Assembly (NCBI GenBank): GCA_016840125.1
Contig: JAEOSY010000279.1
Coordinates: 1-30,284 of the forward strand
Direction: 5' to 3'
Source of the DNA: Candidatus Helarchaeota archaeon
GTDB taxonomy: Archaea; Asgardarchaeota; Lokiarchaeia; Helarchaeales; HEL-GB-A
Length of the DNA stretch: 30,284 bases
Part shown: positions 25,281 through 30,284 of the stretch, in pieces
How positions within the stretch are numbered: the first letter of the stretch is position 1
Layout of the letters: each line of letters opens with the position of its first letter
Notes under the pieces: model-generated
The model's input: the letters and a program-made list of their open reading frames with translations, nothing else
The model's database searches: none
What the model was told of the DNA's origin: nothing
Program-made: the position numbers and the translations under genes

Positions 25281-25352
25281 CTTCATTGCAAATCTAATGC
25301 CTAAAAACTTTAAATTGAATAAAATTTATACAATTAATGAGTAATTATCTCG
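25281..25352 (+). promoter_or_regulatory. Promoter of the PD-(D/E)XK gene
   Basis: tttataca at 25325-25332 lies about 25 bases before the ATG at 25353, the right spacing for a leaderless archaeal message. This supports ATG 25353 over the in-frame ATG 25380. Confidence 0.45.
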
Positions 25353-26033
25353 ATGAACGATTTACAGGATAAGAGATTAATGAGTAAGTCCCTTGATGAG
25401 AAACAAATTCGGAAAATAATAGAAGAAGAACTTGAAAAAAGAAGAGGAAAAGAACCAATAACTAGAGAAGAGTTCCTAAAGATGCTGGAATTGATGAATC
25501 AGCGGTTTAAGGAGTCGGATGAGCGGTTTCGCGAACTCATTGATACCATGAATCAGCGGTTTGATGAATCAGATAAGCGGTTTCGCGAACTCATTGATAC
25601 CATGAATCAGCGGTATGATAGAGTAGAGAATGGGCACCTCCTCCTAAAAGTTGCCATCGATTCGCTAGGACGAAGATCAGGAATCGGGTTGGAAAAAGCA
25701 ATCCTCAAATTACTCCAAAAAGTTCTTGAAAATCGAGATATCGATGTCAATAAGATTAAATGGATTGAATTATTCGATGAGGAAGGGGAAGTATTTACCA
25801 AAAATTACAGGACAGATGTAGATATTCTTATCCGTGATGGCTTACACTTCTTAATGGAAATAAAATATAAAGCAGATAACCGCGATGTTTATCATTTTTT
25901 GAAAGTAGCTGAACTCTACTCAAGAAAACATCGGAAACCCAATAAATTACTCTTACTGACCCTGGAAATCGATCCGAAAACCCAAGAATATGCAGAAACC
26001 GAAAATATTGAGGTTATTACGGGCGAGTTTTGA
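25353..26033 (+). CDS. Coiled-coil protein with PD-(D/E)XK nuclease-like C-terminus (DUF3782-like)
   Basis: The 226-residue protein begins with a charged helix and then carries two full and one partial copy of an 18-residue repeat (MNQRFKESDERFRELIDT) at about residues 48-90, a coiled coil. Residues ~110-226 form an alpha/beta domain with TDVDILIRDGLHFLMEIKY, where D...E-x-K fits the PD-(D/E)XK nuclease pattern. Such DUF3782-type proteins are widespread in archaea and often vary in repeat number; their targets are not known. The repeats are also direct repeats at DNA level. A TATA-like box sits 25 bases upstream. It converges on the coiled-coil gene 22 bases away. Confidence 0.8.
   Translation: MNDLQDKRLMSKSLDEKQIRKIIEEELEKRRGKEPITREEFLKMLELMNQRFKESDERFRELIDTMNQRFDESDKRFRELIDTMNQRYDRVENGHLLLKVAIDSLGRRSGIGLEKAILKLLQKVLENRDIDVNKIKWIELFDEEGEVFTKNYRTDVDILIRDGLHFLMEIKYKADNRDVYHFLKVAELYSRKHRKPNKLLLLTLEIDPKTQEYAETENIEVITGEF
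25494..25619 (+). repeat. Tandem 54-bp direct repeats within a coding region
   Basis: Two complete 54-base units (25494-25547 and 25548-25601) and the start of a third (from 25602) encode the coiled-coil repeat. The second halves of the two units are identical (gcggtttcgcgaactcattg...), so copy number could change by slippage or recombination without shifting the frame. Confidence 0.85.
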
Positions 26034-26055
26034 AAAGGAGAAAAGAAAAAAAGTC

Positions 26056-26583
26056 TTACATTTTATGAATTACTTCAGCTTCCACAATTTTTTGCGCTTC
26101 AAGCTCGCAAATTTTCTTATGGATTTCTTTGATCGCCTGGGGATAGGTTTGTATATATGGAGTTAAGGAAGTATATTGTTCCTCTTTTGTCATCACTGTG
26201 GGCAGTCCGCGACCTACATACATACTCTGTTTAGTCTGTTGTAATTGTCGGCGGAAATTTTGCAACCAATCAATCTTTTCATCGACAGTGTCCATTTTTG
26301 CTAATACTTTCTCAATTTGAGCAATTTCGAAACCGGGCTTGCGTTTATGGCATTTTCCGCCTTTCAAAAATCGTAGCGCTCGGTTTTGATGTAAAGTTCT
26401 TGAATGAAATTTATTAAAAGAATCAACCAAAGCTTGTTCTAGCCGAGCCTTAAGTTCTTTCTCGGCATCTAGCTCATTCTCTTCACAGATATCCTTGAAT
26501 AATTCAAGGTACTTCTTCTTAATCTCAACATTAACCGATTCTAAATCCAATTCCTGTTCCAAACTCACTTTTTCCGAGGCCAT
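26056..26583 (-). CDS. Coiled-coil protein of unknown function
   Basis: The 175-residue protein is rich in Lys, Glu and Gln and looks almost entirely helical. It starts MASEKVSLEQELDLESV, has a long first helix (KKYLELFKDICEENELDAEKELKARLEQAL), a basic middle with GGKCHKRKPGFE, a second helical stretch around KIDWLQNFRRQLQQTKQ, and ends AEVIHKM. No family is recognised. It could be a structural or nucleic-acid-associated protein. A TATA-like attatata lies about 55 bases upstream on the minus strand. It is divergent from the PhoU-like regulator, with a shared 197-base spacer holding an inverted repeat. Confidence 0.65.
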   Translation of the reverse strand: MASEKVSLEQELDLESVNVEIKKKYLELFKDICEENELDAEKELKARLEQALVDSFNKFHSRTLHQNRALRFLKGGKCHKRKPGFEIAQIEKVLAKMDTVDEKIDWLQNFRRQLQQTKQSMYVGRGLPTVMTKEEQYTSLTPYIQTYPQAIKEIHKKICELEAQKIVEAEVIHKM

Positions 26584-26678
26584 TTTTACTTCACTTCTAA
26601 CCTTTTATCTACTGTTCTATTATTCACGAAAGAATATATAATTTCTGTAGCCAGATGATGATAGCCGATATAAGCACC

Positions 26679-26735
26679 TAGGATCTCTAGCAATTCTAGA
26701 GAAAATCTAAAAAAAATCTAGAGATCCTATAAATA
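26679..26735 (+). promoter_or_regulatory. Operator-like inverted repeat overlapping the TATA box of the PhoU-like gene
   Basis: A perfect 12-base inverted repeat, taggatctctag (26679-26690) and ctagagatccta (26718-26729), is separated by 27 bases. A third related half, ctagaga at 26696-26702, pairs with tctctag (26684-26690) over a five-base loop. The right arm runs directly into tataaata (26728-26735), which lies about 46-53 bases before the ATG at 26781. A regulator bound here would block the BRE/TATA site, a common archaeal repression mode. The AbrB-like domain of the downstream protein is an obvious candidate, which is inference. Confidence 0.6.
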
Positions 26736-26780
26736 ATTCAATACCTACTTATTTTGAGATTAATAGATGGATGTAATTAG

Positions 26781-27863
26781 ATGGAAATAAGGAAAGTCCA
26801 AATCAGTGGAGGCGGCAGCTTCTTCATAACGCTCCCTATCAAATGGATTAAAGAATACAATATCGAGAAGGGAGAGGATTTAGTTATTTCTCAAGGGGAG
26901 GATGGTGGATTAAAATTAAATTTGCTGAAGATACAGAAGAAATATTATGGTCTATTTGTGATACAGATAGAAGATTATCCTGAGGCACATTCCCTAGAAC
27001 GGTGCATTAATAGTTGCTACATACAAGGAGCAGATGTGATTGAGATTGCATCGAAAAGCACTATTTCCATTAAGAAGAAGAATTTGTTAAAGAATACTAC
27101 TGTGAACCTTATCGGAACAGAAGTGTCCGAAGAGCTTTCGAATAAAATCACTATTAGAATTCTAGTAGATCCCATCAAATTTCCCCTTTATAACTTAATC
27201 AAGCGAATTTACAAGCTCGTCTCTTCCATGCACTTAGATGCCATGCAAGCTTTCAAGGATAGTGATGATGATATGCTAGCAAAGGATGTTATTAACCGGG
27301 AGAAGGATGTTGATAAGCTATTTTTCCTCATCCTGCGACAACTCAATTTGACGCTAACAAATCGACTCGATATTGAAGACATTTGCATCAGTGAGATGAA
27401 GATCGACTGCGTATTAGGAATAGTACTTGCACGAGACTTGAGTAGAATGGCGCATTACGGGGTAGAAATCGCAAAACAAGCTGAAAAACTTCAAAAGAAA
27501 GAAATCAACCCGGAACTCAAAGAGCATTTGATTCAGATGTCCAGTGCCTGCATTAAAATGCAGCAAAATGCCATTCTAGCATTTTTTAAGACTGATTTTA
27601 TGCGGGCGAATGGAGTGCTAAACAATATTCACGAAATTATTGAATATGATCTCAAAACCGAGAATGAGGTCCTTACGAAAGTAGAGGATGTAGGAACAGC
27701 CATCAGCCTAATCACGATTAGCAGGAATTTAAGGAACATTGCTAACAGCGCGGTCGCTGTTTCTCAAGATTTACAGGCGAAGCACCGACCAAAAGAGACG
27801 TATCAAAAAGAGTTGGACGAAGAAGAGGAAGATCTGCTCTCTATGCTAATGGAGAATATCTAG
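26781..27863 (+). CDS. AbrB + PhoU domain regulator (phosphate-uptake-regulator type)
   Basis: The 360-residue protein starts with an AbrB/SpoVT-type swapped-hairpin DNA-binding domain (about 1-45): EIRKVQISGGGSFFITLPIKWIKEYNIEKGEDLVI. Residues ~120-345 hold two PhoU-like three-helix bundles, with metal-ligand-like acidic patches such as DDDMLAKDVINREKDVDKLFFLILRQ and the repeat-like NIHEIIEYDLKTENEVL. Such AbrB-PhoU proteins are archaeal and believed to regulate phosphate uptake or other metal/phosphate-linked processes. No pst genes lie here. Its promoter has an operator-like inverted repeat on the TATA box, so autoregulation is likely. It is followed by a spacer with a possible 42-residue ORF. 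Confidence 0.88.
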   Translation: MEIRKVQISGGGSFFITLPIKWIKEYNIEKGEDLVISQGEDGGLKLNLLKIQKKYYGLFVIQIEDYPEAHSLERCINSCYIQGADVIEIASKSTISIKKKNLLKNTTVNLIGTEVSEELSNKITIRILVDPIKFPLYNLIKRIYKLVSSMHLDAMQAFKDSDDDMLAKDVINREKDVDKLFFLILRQLNLTLTNRLDIEDICISEMKIDCVLGIVLARDLSRMAHYGVEIAKQAEKLQKKEINPELKEHLIQMSSACIKMQQNAILAFFKTDFMRANGVLNNIHEIIEYDLKTENEVLTKVEDVGTAISLITISRNLRNIANSAVAVSQDLQAKHRPKETYQKELDEEEEDLLSMLMENI

Positions 27864-28095
27864 CATAGAATTTCCAAATACCCCTCTTTCAGGTTATAAG
27901 TCGCTTCATTCTGAATGGAGTACGGGGATTGAACCTATGGAGCATGTAATCGAGTTACAACACATTCGGCTAGGAATGTATAACCAGGAGTTGCGAGAGC
28001 TGGATCGTTACTTCAAACTGAAAGCGGAACGCACCAGAAAGCGAGAAGATGCAGGAGATAAATAGACCGTTGGTTTAAATAGAGGTGGGGGTTTT
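27864..28095. other. Spacer with a possible small ORF and T-rich end
   Basis: Apart from a possible 42-codon ORF (next entry), I see no gene. Six T at 28092-28097 could end plus-strand transcription. No tRNA: the ggggattgaacct near 27924 resembles a T-arm but lacks a matching stem. Confidence 0.4.
27937..28065 (+). CDS. Possible small helical protein (42 residues)
   Basis: From ATG 27937 a short frame encodes a charged, helical peptide beginning MEHVIELQHIRLGMYNQ and rich in Arg, Lys and Glu towards its end (KAERTRKRED). It follows the PhoU-like gene by 73 bases. The upstream ggggattgaacct gives only a weak ribosome site. It could be a real small protein or chance; composition is the sole support. 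Confidence 0.3.
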   Translation: MEHVIELQHIRLGMYNQELRELDRYFKLKAERTRKREDAGDK

Positions 28096-28257
28096 TTAAG
28101 GATATAATCCGCGAAATCGAATGGCTTCAGCAATTCGTCCAACAGCGATCAAGTATGCGGCAGTCCGTAAAGATAGATTTTTTTCCTGTGCGAGATTGTA
28201 GACTTGATGAAACGCTTTGGTGATATGGCTCTCAAGTTCGGAATTAACTCGATCTAA
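28096..28257 (-). pseudogene. gdhA: C-terminal remnant of glutamate dehydrogenase, separated by an in-frame TAA
   Basis: On the minus strand, directly after the TAA at 28258-28260, the same frame continues for 53 codons to a second TAA at 28096-28098. The translation runs LDRVNSELESHITKAF, VYNLAQEKNLSLRTAAYL and IAVGRIAEAIRFRGLYP, the usual C-terminus of hexameric glutamate dehydrogenase. With this tail the protein would have about 416 positions, the family's normal length. The stop could be a single-base change from AAA, CAA or GAA, or a sequencing error. Confidence 0.85.
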
Positions 28258-29346
28258 TTACCAGAAATAGGAATGTAAATCCTGTACCCATTCAAAATAG
28301 CTAACAATGACACCCCCAGAATTCGCTAAAATATCTGGTACAACGGTAATTCCTTTTTTATTGAGAATTATATCAGCTTCGGGAGTTGTTGGACCATTTG
28401 CGCCTTCTACAATGAGTTTTGCTTGTACATTTTTGGAATTAGTTTTATGAATTTGATTTTCGACAGCAGCGGGTATTAATATATCACATTCAAGTGAAAG
28501 TAAATCTTCATTCGTAATTGGTTTCATGTTTTGAAAATTAACCACGGATCTGGTTTTTCGTTCATGTTTTTTTAGAAGAAATGGATCAATTCCATTCTTA
28601 CTATAAACACCACCCATAGAATCACTTACCCCAATTAACTTACACTTCATTTCTTTTACGAGAATTTCACCAACGCCTGAACCAACGTTTCCATATCCCT
28701 GAATGGCGATGGTGGTTTTGGGCCCTAGTGGAAAACCAATTTTCTTGCATATTTCGCGTGTAACATATGCTAATCCACGTCCTGTGGCAAACTCCCGTCC
28801 ATGTGATCCACCGATCGAAATGGGTTTTCCAGTTACGACTCCCAGAGTAGTTTCCCCAACACCCATTGAATAGGAATCCATAATCCATGCCATGACTTGT
28901 TTATCGGTGTTAACATCCGGTGCGGGAACATCCTTTTTTGGTCCCAGTATTTTGATAATTGCATATGTATATCTACGTGTTAAACGCTCCAATTCACCCT
29001 TCGATAATTTCTTTGGGTCACATTTAATTCCCCCTTTTGCGCCCCCGTATGGTAAGCCTGCAACAGCACATTTCCAAGTCATCCACATACTTAATGCTTT
29101 AATCTCATCAAGGGTTACATCAGGGGAATAGCGGATCCCTCCCTTAGTGGGACCAAGTGCGGAATTATGTTGAGCACGAAACCCCTCAAACACCTTAACA
29201 GATCCATCATCCATTTTTACTGGAAGGGAAACAATCGATATATGCATACAATGTTTTAAGATTTCGTGAATCCAAGTTTCCAAATTTAGCTGCTTGGCAG
29301 CGATTTCAAGCTGTTTTAAAGCATTTACATAGGGATTTTCATCCAT
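28258..29346 (-). CDS. gdhA: Glutamate dehydrogenase, truncated at 362 residues by an in-frame stop
   Basis: From ATG 29346 this is a clear Glu/Leu/Phe/Val dehydrogenase: FEGFRAQHNSALGPTKGGIRYSPDV, MTWKCAVAGLPYGGAKGGI with the catalytic Lys, PAPDVNTDKQVMAWIMD, the Rossmann loop IAIQGYGNVGSGVGE, and EGANGPTTPEAD. It would interconvert glutamate and 2-oxoglutarate plus ammonia with NAD(P). It ends at TAA after ...VSYFEWVQDLHSYFW, while the missing C-terminal 53 residues lie just beyond (28096-28257). The lost helix normally packs against the NAD domain, so a 362-residue product is probably unstable or inactive. TTG 29373 is in frame but adds a tail not seen in relatives. A TATA-like aaattaaata is about 35-45 bases upstream. 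Confidence 0.9.
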   Translation of the reverse strand: MDENPYVNALKQLEIAAKQLNLETWIHEILKHCMHISIVSLPVKMDDGSVKVFEGFRAQHNSALGPTKGGIRYSPDVTLDEIKALSMWMTWKCAVAGLPYGGAKGGIKCDPKKLSKGELERLTRRYTYAIIKILGPKKDVPAPDVNTDKQVMAWIMDSYSMGVGETTLGVVTGKPISIGGSHGREFATGRGLAYVTREICKKIGFPLGPKTTIAIQGYGNVGSGVGEILVKEMKCKLIGVSDSMGGVYSKNGIDPFLLKKHERKTRSVVNFQNMKPITNEDLLSLECDILIPAAVENQIHKTNSKNVQAKLIVEGANGPTTPEADIILNKKGITVVPDILANSGGVIVSYFEWVQDLHSYFW

Positions 29347-29419
29347 TCTTATCACCAAATAATCATTCGGCAAATCACCTATTTAATTTGTGGAGAAAAT
29401 CTAGCCCTGTGAAAGAGAA

Positions 29420-29436
29420 TAAAGAAAAAAAGAAAA
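29420..29436 (-). terminator. T-rich terminator after the TPR gene
   Basis: On the minus strand the sequence reads ttttctttttttcttta, about 80-95 bases past the TPR stop, in the spacer before gdhA. Such T tracts end archaeal transcripts. The same spacer has a plus-strand T run at about 29454-29462 with no gene to serve. Confidence 0.4.
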
Positions 29437-29515
29437 TGGATTAATTATTCGATTTTTTTTTAAAAGTGTTAGTATTTCTTTCAATTTTAAAAATTCAACT
29501 TGAGATTCCAACAAA

Positions 29516-30265
29516 TTACTGAATTATTTCCAAAAAACCTTCATCCAAATTGTAGGACGCCTCATTTTGTATGAGGTTATCTAACATAACTTGAGAACCA
29601 ATAGAACCACACTGAAAACAGTTTGAAGAGAAGAAGCCATCTTCGATAAAGTTAGTAATTTTATCGAGAGCTAAAGCTTTATTATATTTTGCAGGAAATA
29701 AGTTTGGATTTATTTGAATTGCCTTGTTAAAGCATTCGATTGCCTCTGGTTTTCTTCCAAGGAGCCTAAGAGTTACGCCTTTATTGGACCAAGCACAATC
29801 TAAATCTGGATTTAGTTGTAAGACCTTTTCAAAGCAATAAAGTGCCTCCTCGTATTGTTTAAATTTCCCTAAGATTAACCCTTTATTATTCCAGGCTCTT
29901 TCATATTCAGGATTCATTTCAAGAACTTTCTCAAAGCAGTGTAATGCATGATCGTATTCGACCATCTTAATCAGGAGCATTCCTTTTTTATGCCATGCTT
30001 CAAGAAATTGGGGTTTTATTTGAAGGACTTTATCAATCAACTGATTGACAATATCAAAATCACACTTAATGCGAAAGAAATCGCTAACGGTGAGCATATC
30101 CTCGAGATTACTTAGATTCACATGTTCTAAAACGGTTTCTATATTTCCATCTTTTATTAAATCTATGACATCAAAGAGATCCAATTGCTCTTCATTATCC
30201 ATTGCAATAAGTGGTGTGTAGTCATCAAAACCCAAATGAGTTCCGTATTCATTGTTATTTTGCAT
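29516..30265 (-). CDS. Tetratricopeptide-repeat protein
   Basis: The 249-residue protein has an N-terminal region (~1-75) and then about four TPR units from ~75 to 205: EAWHKKGMLLIKMVEYDHALHCFEKVLEMNP, ERAWNNKGLILGKFKQYEEALYCFEKVLQLNP, CAWSNKGVTLRLLGRKPEAIECFNKAIQINP and a partial fourth. These form a protein-binding superhelix. The tail contains a CxxC (NCFQCG), possibly a metal site. No signal or membrane segment; its partner is unknown. ATG 30265 is close to the window end, so an upstream promoter is mostly outside. Confidence 0.88.
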   Translation of the reverse strand: MQNNNEYGTHLGFDDYTPLIAMDNEEQLDLFDVIDLIKDGNIETVLEHVNLSNLEDMLTVSDFFRIKCDFDIVNQLIDKVLQIKPQFLEAWHKKGMLLIKMVEYDHALHCFEKVLEMNPEYERAWNNKGLILGKFKQYEEALYCFEKVLQLNPDLDCAWSNKGVTLRLLGRKPEAIECFNKAIQINPNLFPAKYNKALALDKITNFIEDGFFSSNCFQCGSIGSQVMLDNLIQNEASYNLDEGFLEIIQ

Positions 30266-30284
30266 TTTTTACACCTAAAAAAAA

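Noticed and set aside
25494..25619. Tandem repeats as a CRISPR array
   Set aside because: The units are contiguous, in frame and encode a coiled coil, with no unique spacers between repeats; no CRISPR array is seen anywhere in the window.
27905..27945. Possible tRNA T-arm (ggggattgaacct)
   Set aside because: No matching stem partner, anticodon arm or acceptor pairing could be found on either strand.

Overview
The window is about 30 kb of AT-rich archaeal DNA, and every gene looks chromosomal. The archaeal call rests on the genes themselves: McrC, McrD, methyl-coenzyme M reductase component A2, methanogenesis markers 7, 15 and 17, a TrmB-type regulator, an AbrB+PhoU-type regulator, and a fused ADP-forming acetyl-CoA synthetase. 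Only archaea with a methyl/alkyl-coenzyme M reductase (MCR/ACR) carry that set. An MFS transporter fused to a longin/roadblock-like tail, the many TTG/GTG starts and the low GC fit an Asgard lineage such as the Mcr-bearing Helarchaeales. That placement is inference; a Bathyarchaeia-like or other Mcr-bearing archaeon is not excluded. The mcrABG structural genes are not in this window.

Region 1 (1-3.2 kb) holds a broken copy of a 4Fe-4S protein gene at the left edge, then a 919-residue repeat protein of unknown role. Region 2 (3.4-10.7 kb) is the core: an MCR maturation and activation island. On the minus strand mcrD overlaps mcrC and is followed by a QueG-like two-cluster 4Fe-4S protein. On the plus strand, divergent from these, is component A2 followed by a small unknown helical protein. 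A second minus-strand operon, mmp15-mmp17-mmp7, converges on the A2 pair. In methanogens, McrC, Mmp7, Mmp17 and A2 belong to the ATP-driven complex that reduces F430 nickel to Ni(I); the QueG-like protein may be an added redox partner.

Region 3 (10.7-20.2 kb) is mixed housekeeping and accessory DNA: endonuclease III, an unknown small protein, a TrmB regulator, a GNAT acetyltransferase, a DUF6125 protein, the MFS fusion, an AhpD-like/DUF169 overlapping pair, a B12-dependent radical SAM enzyme of the RiPP C-methyltransferase type, and a cysteine-rich membrane protein overlapping a nucleotidyltransferase gene.

Region 4 (20.2-25.3 kb) is a plus-strand run: ADP-forming acyl-CoA synthetase, a P-loop/DRTGG protein, a DUF89 metal-dependent phosphatase and a radical SAM protein. 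The synthetase would make ATP from acetyl- or acyl-CoA, a sensible end step for an alkane- or amino-acid-oxidising archaeon. Region 5 (25.3-30.3 kb) has a coiled-coil PD-(D/E)XK protein with 54-bp repeats, a coiled-coil protein, a PhoU-like regulator with an operator-like inverted repeat on its promoter, a glutamate dehydrogenase gene broken by one in-frame TAA, and a TPR protein.

The strongest leads are the activation island with its extra members (His-rich McrC extension, QueG-like protein, 92-residue protein) and the interrupted glutamate dehydrogenase.
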